The notes under the pieces: model-generated | What the model saw: the letters and a program-made list of their open reading frames with translations, nothing else | What the model was told of the DNA's origin: nothing | Databases searched by the model: none | Made by a program: the position numbers and the translations under genes | In this document: in pieces, positions 50,201-59,962 of the stretch | How positions within the stretch are numbered: the first letter of the stretch is position 1 | Layout of the letters: each line of letters begins with the position of its first letter | DNA from: Helicoverpa zea | Taxonomy: Eukaryota > Arthropoda > Insecta > Lepidoptera > Noctuidae | Length of the DNA: 64,000 nucleotides | Direction: 5' to 3' | Assembly (NCBI RefSeq): GCF_022581195.2 | Contig: NC_061455.1 | Location: 492,120 to 556,119 of the forward strand

Positions 50201-51016
50201 ATGAATGTCCACAAGCTTTGGGAGTACCAAGAATACATCAACGTAAACGGGATTATGATGACCAACGAACTTATATCTTTGTTGCAGAACTCGCTGACAA
50301 TGTTGCAAGTAGAGAACCATTTCACCCACATTCAGTACTGGGGCCAGATATACGCTGTAGATATGGACTACCACATCGCTGTCGGCATCAGCAACGATGC
50401 ACTCACTGATCGCAAATACTTCTACACCACCGACTTCAAATTCTGGGGTTTGCTGCCAAAAGCAAAAAAGAAGTATAAACAACTGTCCCTGCTCACTACG
50501 TTCCCGTTTAGGGGAGAACCAGCTCTGCAAGTAAAGGTTTTAGACGAAGGTTTGGACGAAAACCACCCTGATAGATGCAAGGTCATGAAAGAGGAAAGCC
50601 GTCTGTCCGCTACCATCAGCAACATTTGCGAAGAAGCTGAAGTGTGTGCTCGCGGGCAGTTGCTCAAACAACCGTCCGGTACAGTAGTCATAAACCCCAA
50701 TTATTACGGGTTACATGGTGCTGAAGCGAAACTGTTGAAATCGTATCTTCATATCAGGCCAGCTCAACATCGCTGGAACACCAACTTACTGACCAGACCG
50801 GACTATAACTACAGCATGGACTTCCTGGACTCCATTGACATGGACATTCCAGCAGGCTGTTGGAACCTCTCCATAGAACGTGGCGGGTCACTCGTGTATT
50901 TGAAAAGCTTGTACTGGCCCGGAATGATGTTTTTCCATAAAGTAAGAACTCCAGACGCTGGCTTTCTTTACATTGGTAATGGCCGAAAGAATTTAGATGT
51001 GCCTTTTCTGCTGTGA
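50201..51016 (+). CDS. RSPH9: Radial spoke head protein 9 homologue
   Basis: A 271-residue protein matching RSPH9 in length (about 276 in human, from memory) and end to end in pattern. Recognisable blocks are the N-terminal helix ending LTMLQVENHFTHIQYWG, then YHIAVGIS and WGLLPKA. The C-terminus has LDFLDSIDMDIPAGCWNLS, LKSLYWPGMMFFH and IGNGRKNLDVPFLL. RSPH9 is part of the radial spoke head of motile 9+2 axonemes; in a moth this implies sperm flagella. The gene is intronless here. The start is the ATG at 50201 with GAAA before it; an upstream in-frame TTG at 50195 is not used. AATAAA at 51267 is a likely poly(A) signal. Confidence 0.93.
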   Translation: MNVHKLWEYQEYINVNGIMMTNELISLLQNSLTMLQVENHFTHIQYWGQIYAVDMDYHIAVGISNDALTDRKYFYTTDFKFWGLLPKAKKKYKQLSLLTTFPFRGEPALQVKVLDEGLDENHPDRCKVMKEESRLSATISNICEEAEVCARGQLLKQPSGTVVINPNYYGLHGAEAKLLKSYLHIRPAQHRWNTNLLTRPDYNYSMDFLDSIDMDIPAGCWNLSIERGGSLVYLKSLYWPGMMFFHKVRTPDAGFLYIGNGRKNLDVPFLL

Positions 51017-51639
51017 TGGATTTTTTATTTATTTAATTTTTTATGATGTCTTATGAATACGACTTAAAATGTTACTATATAATACACTATTCTTTTATTT
51101 CCACCTATCTGTATGAAACTACAATTTATTTAACCAACATTTTCATCTTCATAAATAAGGTGAACAAAGAAGGCTGTTTAGTCCAGCAAACTGACCTAGG
51201 GAAGAAATCTATAATCGATTATATTTTGCACAATAACAAAAAACCTCCTCCTTTCGGTTAAAAAGCAATAAACACGAACTCTGTGCTTTGTAGCAATAAT
51301 TCGTTTGTCTCTTGAAGCGATACTGTAATAAGATTGACATTCATACACTCTGCAATGAATACTACTTTACTTTTTTACTATAATAGTCCGTGTATTATGA
51401 TTTTTAACAACTTGCAAAGGTAATAAACAAATAAAGCTGGCAATGTGGCAACATTTTCATACGTACGTCAAACGAACCGTTCCGTTTTTCGTTCGCTCTT
51501 CGCTCCGTTTCATTCGGCGGTTCGGTTCACCTGTCTCGAAAAATCCTTGGCGCCTATTATAACCGGCTTTTCTAGTAATTTTCGAATTATTCCATCAATT
51601 TGTATTAATACCTCTCAGTTATCGCCTTGAAGTGAAACA
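51017..51639. other. RSPH9-UBR7 intergenic region and UBR7 promoter
   Basis: Holds the RSPH9 3' UTR (AATAAA at 51267) and the UBR7 5' flank. No TATA box is evident. A CpG-rich stretch with repeated CGTTC/CGCTC elements lies at 51.47-51.54 kb. Confidence 0.5.
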
Positions 51640-54600
51640 ATGGCTACAGACGACGTAAATATTGCCGAAGACGCCGAAATGGCAGAATGCGATGGGGACA
51701 AAGTTGTTACAATGATGGATGTTTTACAAGAGCAGCAGGACTTCGAGGAAGATGCCAACGCTGTCCTGGGAGCCTCTGACGACAAGAACTGCACTTATCC
51801 TAAGGTAGGCCAAGCTCATTTGTGTGTAAAAGCTTGTATAAATGTACCAAAAATGGCGCAGGCAAATTGACGTTGCAACGGAATTATATCACAGTATTTC
51901 GCCGTATTTCTTATTAAACTGTTGTACTGAACGGTTTTTAGACACTGCATCTCAGTTTTCATAAACTGCAAACTGTTTCGTCGTTAATTAGTTTGAATAT
52001 AAGGCTAGTAATACAGAAACAATATGGATGAACAGTACAAAGGAACACAAATTGTCGATTTACATACTGTTACCAACGAAATAGGAATGTTTTAGAATGC
52101 TAAATTATGTTTTTATTATAATGTAAGACTTACCATCACGTTTTTAAATGTATTTCTAGAATCTGAAGAAAATTGCTGAAAATATAAGCACAAGTACATA
52201 AAGTTCTTGATGCTATTCATCTCTGTTTACTCAATATCTGATTGCACTTGTTTCATGTAAATATCATCCATTGGATACTATCAAAATCAATATTATGCAC
52301 TAATATCCTTTAAGTGATATGTCTATGCAGTCTTAATAGTGTACCTACTTTCTCTTTTCTTAACAAGAGGTTAAAATAATAACAAGCAGCATATTTCTAA
52401 ATTTACCATTTACATTCAAGAGGGAAGTTTTCCTTCCTGCACAAACTTTAGATATTTTTTAAGTAAATATAATTAAACACAATTAAAATAATTATGTATG
52501 TATGTTGTAAGTTAAATTAAGTATACATTACTCATCATCCTCCGAGCCTTTTTCCCAATCATGTTGGGGTCGGCTTCCAGTCTAACCGGATTCAGCTGAG
52601 TACCAGTGCTTTACAAGAAGCGACTGCCTATCTGACCTCCTCAACCCAGTTACCCGGGCAACCCGATACCCCTTGGTTAGACTGGTATCAGACTTACTGG
52701 CTACTGACTACCCGTAACGACTGCCAAGGATGTTCAATGACAGCCGGGACCTACAGTTTAACGTGCCATCCGAAACACAGTCAATGGTGTCTAAGATATA
52801 CTTAGAAAGTACATACAAACTTAGAAAAGTTGCATTGGTACTTGCCTGACCTGGGATCGAACCCGCGCCCTCATACTTGAGAGGTTGGTCGTTTACCACA
52901 GACAAATTAATCTCCTAAAACATGCTCATTTAATTTTGTATACTGTTAAATGTAGTGTCACCTTGTAACAGTTTCTATTAAAACAAAGAATACTTGTGTT
53001 TTCTTTAAGTGATACAAATCAAAACTACTTTGGAAATATTGTCAAATTTCTCCATCAAATAGGAATCAGTCCAATTAAGACTCAATAGCATCATTCTAAC
53101 ATAATGCTTGTTTTGTTCACAGGGCTACATCAAGAGACAAGCTCTGTATGCTTGCCTGACATGCTGCACCGAAGCTAAGACTGACCCCACAAAGAGGGCT
53201 GGTGTTTGCCTTGCATGCAGCTTAACCTGCCATGAAAACCATGAACTCGTTGAGTTGTACACCAAAAGGAACTTCAGATGCGATTGTGGCAATCCCAAAT
53301 TCAACTCCAACCCTTGCCAATTCACTTCGGACAAAACTGACCTCAATGAGGGCAATGTTTATAACCAGAACTTCAGTGGGCTTTACTGCACCTGCCACAG
53401 GCCCTACCCTGACCCAGAATCAACCATCGAGGATGACATGATCCAATGCATCATTTGTGAAGATTGGCTTCATGCATCTCATCTGGATGCTGTAGTACCT
53501 GCCAATGATCAATACTCAGAAATGATCTGCAAGAGTTGCATGGAGAAGAATGAGTTTCTTCATGATTATAGCATGTTTGCAGTAACTGTTGAGACAGGAG
53601 ATGTAGATATTGTATCAGTCAATGGTGATTCTAAGTCTACTGACAATAGCCTTTGTAATGGCGATCTGGAAAAAGAGAAACTAACCAATGGCATAGAAGT
53701 AAATAAAACTGAAAGCGAACCTGCAAACGTAACTGTTAATGGGGATGTTGAAATGAGTGAGGACAAAGTAAAAGATGATGCAGAACAGAAAATAACTGAG
53801 GAACAAAATTCTAGTGCAGTAAATACAGAAGAAAAACAAACTGACATAAGTAATGTTGAGTCAGAGTCTAAATCTGAAGATAAGGAAAAGGCAAATATTG
53901 ATGAAAGTCTGGCGGATACTGAAACCAAGACAACAGAGCCAGAAGATCAGCCTATGGAGACTACTGAAATAAAAGAAGATGAAAAAACTACAGAAGAGTC
54001 GAATACTGGGAAGGATAATTTAGAGACAGAAAAAGGCACTTCAAATGAACAATCTGAAGATAAATCTGATGCAACAGTAATTACATCTGAACAAAAATCT
54101 GACCAAAGCACTGATGAAAATGCTGAAAGCACAAAGGAAAATTCTGAAAACACAAATGATATGGATAGTAAAGATATCAAAACTGATGACAGTACACAAA
54201 GTACTGACAAAGAACCACAAAAAACAGATGCAGCCATTAATGACCAGTCTGAGAAACAACATGAAGGTGATGGTGATAAGGTACAAGAAAGCTTAGTGGA
54301 GACCAGTGAAGAAAAATCTGAACAACAGCTTTTAAATGACCTTAGTGAATTAACAGCTGACAATTCAGTAGCTGAAGAAAAAATGGATCAATCTGGAAGT
54401 GGAGAAAATGTTCCTTCAAATACTACAGAATTGGCTGAAGAAATAACTAAAGAAAGTGAAAGTTCAGATCAGAAACCAGTTAATGAAAACACAGCTGATG
54501 CAAATAACATAGAAGTACCAGACACTTCACAACCAGCTGAGAATGAGAAGGAGAATCCTGAAGATAAGACTGACTCTGTGATGGATGCTATTGATGAACT

Positions 54601-55660
54601 GTTAGACACGGCAAATAATGCGAAAGAGAACGCAACTGAAGAACAACAAGAAGAAACTAAGAATGAGTCATCAGAGAGTAAAGTAGAAAGTACTGAACAG
54701 AAAGAGTCTGATGATGTTAATATGAAACCCAGTGAAACTCAACCTAACCAAGAAGTACCTGAAAAGACAGATGAGACAGCTGAACCCGACGATAAAATTA
54801 ACACGATTAAAGACACAGATGTTGAAATGAATGATAACGATGCACAAAATCAGCCTGCAAGTGAAGATAAACAGAATGATGAGCCTGGAAGCGAATTCGG
54901 CAAAGATGACAACGCTGAAGATATTGACAAAAGTAAAGATATTGACAAACCTGACGCTACTGTAACTGATGACAAACTTGACAGTGAATCTGTTACAGAT
55001 ATAGACGAAAAATCGCAAGTTACTGACGCAGCTAATGAAACAATTAACCAAGATAACAAAGCTTTAAATGAAACTGACAGTGAGTTGAAAACTGCTGGCG
55101 AGAATGGTAGTACTACAGAAGATGATGAATGCAAAGATAAAGATAAGAATGAAGGATCTAATTCTACAGAAAACGCAAAAGAACATAAAAGAAAACTTAG
55201 CACTGACGATATTACAGACGATAGTTCGTCAAAGAAAGCCAAATTAGAATGCGTACGGCCTAAAGGAGTGAAGAGAGTGCATAAGGGTGCCACATTCTGG
55301 CCTTCCAACTTCCGTCAAAAGTTGTGCACGTGTGGTGAATGTACCACCATGTACAATGACCTTAAAGTATTATATCTTACTGACCTAGAGGACACAGTGT
55401 TCGCCTATGAAAGTCTGGGCAAGGAGAATGTAGCTGGAGGGGCCTCCCAGTATGAGAAAGGCCTACAGGCACTTTCCTCCTTAGACCGGATACAACAGAT
55501 AAACGCTTTAACTGAGTACAATAGAATGAGGGACAAATTGCTTGACTTCCTCAAGAGTTTCAAAGATAGGAAAGAAATCGTCAAAGAGGAAGACATAAAA
55601 GCGTTTTTCGCGGGAATGAAGCCCCGACGGGAACCTGACGGCGTTTATTTCTGCAGATAG
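51640..55660 (+). CDS. UBR7: UBR7-like E3 ubiquitin ligase, two exons
   Basis: Exon 1 is 51640-51804 and exon 2 is 53123-55660, joined in phase 0 across a GT-AG intron, giving 900 residues. Residues about 50-125 form the UBR zinc-finger box (QALYACLTC...GVCLAC...CH..HELVELYTKRNFRCDCGN). Residues 141-194 form a PHD-type finger (LYCTCHRPYPDP...MIQCIICEDWLHASH...CKSC). Residues 767-900 match the conserved UBR7 C-terminus (GATFWPSNFRQKLCTCGEC...EYNRMRDKLLDFLK...DGVYFCR). Human UBR7 ubiquitinates histone H2B through its PHD finger. Between the finger and the tail lie about 545 residues rich in D, E, K, S, T and N with no domain, roughly doubling the usual length of about 425. A basic KKAK-type cluster near residue 757 may be a nuclear signal. 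The start ATG follows GAAACA. Confidence 0.93.
51805..53122 (+). other. UBR7 intron 1
   Basis: Donor AAG|GTAGGC and acceptor TTTTGTTCACAG|GG. AT-rich, with one SINE in reverse orientation. Confidence 0.85.
52539..52905 (-). mobile_element. tRNA-derived SINE in UBR7 intron
   Basis: Read on the minus strand: GACCAACCTCTCAAGTATG, a B box GGTTCGATCCC, CAGGTCAGGCAAGTACCAAT and the GTACTTTCTAAGTATATCTTAG body. Then come CCGGGTAACTGGGTTGAGG, GACTGGAAGCCGACCCCAAC and a GGATGATGA end. This is the most complete copy of the family whose tails recur at 20.0, 21.0, 30.8 and 34.2 kb. It lies antisense to UBR7, so it may add cryptic splice or poly(A) sites. Confidence 0.8.
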
Positions 55661-55825
55661 AAGTAGAATGTTAAGAATTATTTTATATGTTTTTTAATTC
55701 ATTTGTGATTCTGTAACCATTCCCCGTTTAGTACTTTCATGTGATTGATGGTTATTGAATTCTCAATATAATTCAATTTTATGATATTTTGGTTTCATTT
55801 CGTAATTTTTTTACGTTGACTAGCT

Positions 55826-55975
55826 GTTTTGTCGCGGTATCACCCGCGTCCCGCCATGTGGAACTTCTTCACAAACCCAGTTCAAACATAGTCTGTTGCC
55901 TACTCAAGGATAGCGTAGGGGAAGTGTAGCTTTCCAATAGTGAGATTTTCTCAAATCGGTTCAGCAGCAACTAAC
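55826..55975 (-). mobile_element. Decayed Helitron-like fragment
   Basis: Begins ACTAGCTGTTTTGTCGCGG and contains ACCCGCGTCCCGCCATGTGG, TCTCAAATCGGTTCAGCAGC and AACTAACAG. In reverse orientation these resemble blocks of the element at 34.8 kb (GCGGGTGAAACCGC...CTAGT). Lies between the convergent UBR7 and otubain genes. Confidence 0.5.
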
Positions 55976-56061
55976 AGTAGGATGGGCGTGAAAGATGAGT
56001 AACAGAAATAAAATAAATAAAAATGGTGTAATGAAACAAATGCATACGTAAGATAATTAAC

Positions 56062-56067
56062 TTTATT
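56062..56067 (-). promoter_or_regulatory. Poly(A) signal of otubain gene
   Basis: AATAAA on the minus strand, about 27 nt past the stop codon. It lies close to a plus-strand AATAAA at about 56006 that could serve UBR7, so the two 3' ends may nearly meet or overlap. Confidence 0.5.
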
Positions 56068-56093
56068 ATCGTAAGAGGTTATGAGAGGCGTGA

Positions 56094-58904
56094 TCACGCG
56101 TACAGTATGTCGTAGTGTCCGGGCCGGTACAGCAGGTGCACCAGCGGCTTGGAGCCCTCGGGGAAGTCGTGTGCTATCACCTGCAACACAATACATTGTT
56201 ATAAACTACACTTCTCACATATTTTTCGAATCTCCTAGTCAAATATCCTTCCCCTCAGAAGTCAGCTATTTGATGCCTCGCAGACGCAAAATTGGAGGGC
56301 CAAAGATTTTTGATGTGAGCTTTTTATTTGCCATACAGACATTTTGTGTGCCACAGTCGATTGCCCAAGCAGTGCGACACACATAATTTTATGAAAACAC
56401 ATACATCCTATACAATATTACAATTACATACTTAATAGATTGCAACAAAAACGCACGATATTTTAACTGCTTGACTAAAACTTAACTCAAGAATGATATA
56501 CAGCAGACACTGAACTGATGAAGATATAAACAACAAAGGAAATCAGGTAATACGCGTATCAAATATAATTACAGATAGTAAGGTACTTCTAATGTAATCT
56601 TACACCTTCTAATATATAATGCAAAAACCCATAAGTTAAGGATACGGTACACTCAAAGGATGATTTATACGTAAAAATAAATGACGAGTCGAGCCGAGAC
56701 AAATTACGTTTAACCATAAATAAACTACCTACATATTCACACAAAAAGTGCGTACCCGTCCTTTTATACTGGGTGTCTCGGTCACACCCCTGTCTCGACT
56801 CGGACCCGCACCCTGTACCTAGCATAAATCATCCCTTATTAGTGAAATATTATAATAATTTTATAACCAAGAGTCTAAAGAACTGACACTACCCGTGACT
56901 AACTACTGAAACTGTGCGACATAATTTTTGCTTGTACGATGAGAAGGTTGCACGCACGACAAAATCGCCTAGTGTGAAAGCGCTCTAAGCCGCTAAAAAT
57001 ACCGGCTACCCAAAAACGTATACCATAGTAAATATCTTTGGCCTCTTCTATGGCACAAAATCTGGGGATAATAGAATACTACCTCACATCTGTGTAAGCT
57101 TTTAATTTTCGGCAAATACCTTACACAGGACTTTTTTGAGGAGGTAAGTAGTAAATGTTTAAAGCTTTCACGATCAATACCTTACTGACCTGACTGCCCT
57201 CGCCACGGTCCATGTATTTGACTCTGACGCCCACGTTCAGGGCATTGCTCAACGCTATTATGTGGATGTGGTCAGACTCCTTGTACATTGGTTCCACTTC
57301 CTGTAAATGAAAAACAAGTCACCAAATACACATTCTTGCTTTAAATACACAAAAAAAATTTACTTAAAACAATACTTAAAATAATTCTTGGCTATCATGT
57401 CAGTCCATGTATTGGCATTGACTGTGCTAATGTCATATGTTTTGAAGAAACTAAGGGAAGGCTAAACTAACCATTATTATTGAACCAAGTTAAAAGCAAC
57501 TAGGAAACTGGATTAGAAACAGTCAATAAGGTTATGGGTTAAAATAAAATTTTGGCTAAGAGTGTGCCCTTAGCCAACACATCATTTTGGCACACATACA
57601 AGTGACCAAGAAATGCTAACAAACATACCTGTCTACAGAACTCGGTAACAGTGCGAGGTCCCTCAATGAAGTTCTGGTAGAAATCATTCTCGGTCTGCAG
57701 CTGTCCCGAGGTGACGAGGCGCAGGTACACCACTATGTAGTCCGAGTAGCCTTGCTTGTTGAACTTGTCGTGGAGCTCGGCTCTCACCGAGTCCAGGGAT
57801 TCTGGGGAGCCTCCTGCCTGCTCACCCACTCGCTGGACCACTTCCATAAACTGGAATAGTATTTTGTATGTGTTTTAAGACTGGATATATTGACACTTAA
57901 AAGAGCCATATTGACTGTGCAATTTTATTGATTATATTATTTAAATATGGACGGATTATATCTTTGAGGCATATAAGACCTAACTTTATGATAATATCAA
58001 TGGAGGTAAAAACTATGGCTAGAATGGTATTTTTTTAATACTGTTCAATATCTGTTTAATATATAAAATAAAATAAATTATTTGGGTCTGATCTGTCCTT
58101 GCAGAGTCATTTCTAAATTGAACAGTATAAAAGGATGTAGAAGGCCAGAACTGACACATCAAAATCAATAACAAAAGTATTGACATGGTATTTTTATATC
58201 CTTGAGCATCAGTAATTATGCATGTCATGCATATTGATTTCTAAATTATTATACAAATTCTGCTGTAAACTTTTTGGAAAAGTAGTGAATCTAGAGATTT
58301 TATGTTAAAACAATGATTATGGAAACCAATAAAATCACATAACAGTATGATAACAACAACAAAAACCATCTAACCTTCAAAGTAAAATAAAAACTCACCG
58401 TCTCATAGAAGTCTTCCACTGTGAACTGTGAGAAACCTAAGGCGACGAGAATCTCCTTGGAATTCTTGGCTATTTCATAAAACTTATCGAATTCACTCTT
58501 ATCCGTCAGAAGATGTTCTAAATACGCGTAGGAGAACGCACGGAAGAAACAGTTGCCGTCCGGCCGGGTTCTCCTGATATACTTATACTTAGAGGACAAG
58601 TCTTTTACTTTTAACAGGTACACTGGATCCTCGTTATATTCCTTTTCTAATGATGACAATGCTTCAAGTTCACCCACGAGCGGTATCGTTTCCGATATCT
58701 GCAAAACAAACACAACACAATGTCAAAGTTGTAATACGATTTCTGCAAACAGAATGCTCTCCTTACACATCAAGTGGATCATTTTAAGATTCTCACCTCT
58801 TTCTCTATCTCACGCTGTTGTTTCATGATCAACTCATCTTGATTTATTGAGTTATCTATTATATTGCCGGCGCAACCGCTGCTGCTTGATGCATCGTCCG
58901 CCAT
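56094..58904 (-). CDS. Otub1: Otubain-like ubiquitin thioesterase, complete
   Basis: Five exons on the minus strand: 58797-58904, 58399-58698, 57629-57850, 57190-57300 and 56094-56180. All have GT-AG borders and all junctions are phase 0. They give 275 residues against 271 for human OTUB1. The peptidase C65 catalytic triad is visible: Asp83 and Cys86 in RRTRPDGNCFFRAF, and His269 in RPGHYDILYA. OTUB1 cleaves K48-linked ubiquitin chains in the cytosol and nucleus, and blocks some E2 enzymes through its N-terminal region. The N-terminus here is MADDASSSSGCAG, acidic and serine-rich. The ATG at 58904 lies in AAAATGGC, good context. The gene faces UBR7 tail to tail and starts 296 bp downstream of the BCAS2 stop. 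Confidence 0.95.
56181..57189 (-). other. Otubain intron 4
   Basis: Donor CAG|GTCAGT and acceptor GTTGCAG|GTG. About 1 kb; I see no gene or recognised repeat in it. Confidence 0.8.
57851..58398 (-). other. Otubain intron 2
   Basis: Donor ACG|GTGAGT, acceptor TTCCAG|TTT. AT-rich; nothing else recognised. Confidence 0.8.
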
Positions 58905-59199
58905 TTTCAAATAAAATAAAAACTAAAATTGACAGATCAAGATCACGACAAATGACAATCACACCCGCAAAAAAAACTGATGCGTTCAAAGATCGTATTG
59001 TTTAACTTTTTGCAAATATTAAATAAGTAGATGCATTCATTATTGTTTGTAAATAAAACAAAGGTTCTTGGCTTATTATTTACACATTTTATTGTAAAAT
59101 CAAATATCATGTTCGAAAATATTGCTTACACAAAAAAGTTATGTGGAATTTTCTATTTTATTTCATTTAGAAACTGTCACACCTATTTTTTACTTAAAA

Positions 59200-59597
59200 C
59201 TAATCAGCAAACATATCTTCGATCTTCTTTTGTACTTCTTTTTCAGTCTCAGAATTGAGTTTGTCTGGTAGGTTTTTAACGGCTTCCAAATCTGCTGGCT
59301 CATCGTCATCTGTGGGTGCTTCGCCCTTGGCCTGTGAAGAGAGTTTACATGAATTAAACAACGAAAAAATTGACTTGGCTGATCCATGAACCTTTGTAAT
59401 ATTACCATTCTGAATATACATTCATGAATGATCTGATTATTACCTTCTGCAGCTGTATTTCAAGCTGCATAATGGCGCGCTCAAGCCGGTAGTTGTCAGA
59501 CACGAGCTGCGCCCATCGCCGCCGCAATGCTCGTAATCTCGCTCCGCTGGCTGTTTGTGAACGCTTTCGCTCCCAGTTCACTGATGCTATTTGTTTT
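59200..59597 (-). CDS. BCAS2: BCAS2/SPF27 splicing factor, last two exons
   Basis: 3' part of a minus-strand gene. Exon 59444-59597 starts with one base of a split codon and encodes 51 residues, KQIASVNWERKRSQ...RWAQLVSDNYRLERAIMQLEIQLQK. The last exon, 59200-59331, encodes 43 residues ending KKIEDMFAD. The first block matches the C-terminal coiled-coil region of BCAS2 (human NWQRK...W..LV..NYEIERTIVQLE), a core subunit of the Prp19/NTC spliceosome complex. The acidic tail extends beyond that block. Upstream exons are outside the window, beyond the retrotransposon inserted in the preceding intron. AATAAA lies at 59088-59093 on the minus strand. Confidence 0.88.
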
Positions 59598-59714
59598 CTG
59601 GTGAAGAGAATTAGTCAACATTACTACTGAAATGAAGCAACTGGATAAAAACCAGGGTTATGTCACATATGAAAAACTCCAAGGTTCTAAGTCATATTGA
59701 CTTTAGCTTTACTG

Positions 59715-59962
59715 TGTAGCGCAGATAGGTGTAGATAAATCAAACTCCACAGTCGAGGTAAGAATGAATATATTTTACTAAAATGCCTGCCTATTTAAAT
59801 GCTATTACAATGATTTCGTAGTATAGGGCGCGAATCTATCGCGATCCGCGCTGGCCAATGAGAGCGCTCGAACGAAACGTTATAAATATGGGTAGCTTGG
59901 CGCGCGAGACTTCAGTGGGGCGCCCGCTGTTGCGGCGCGCGCATGTATGTATTGCAGCTACA
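59715..59962 (-). repeat. 3' LTR of the retrotransposon
   Basis: 248 bp on the minus strand, starting TGTAGC and ending GCTACA, the expected TG...CA ends with a 6-bp inverted repeat. A TATA-like ATTTATAA lies about 90 bp in. The pol stop codon falls within its first five bases. The 4-6 bp beyond the far end (plus-strand TACTG) would be the target duplication, but the partner is outside the window. Confidence 0.8.

Noticed and set aside
53566..55308. Several long minus-strand frames opposite UBR7
   Set aside because: They are created by the biased codon composition of the acidic insert on the plus strand; the peptides are low-complexity and without domains.
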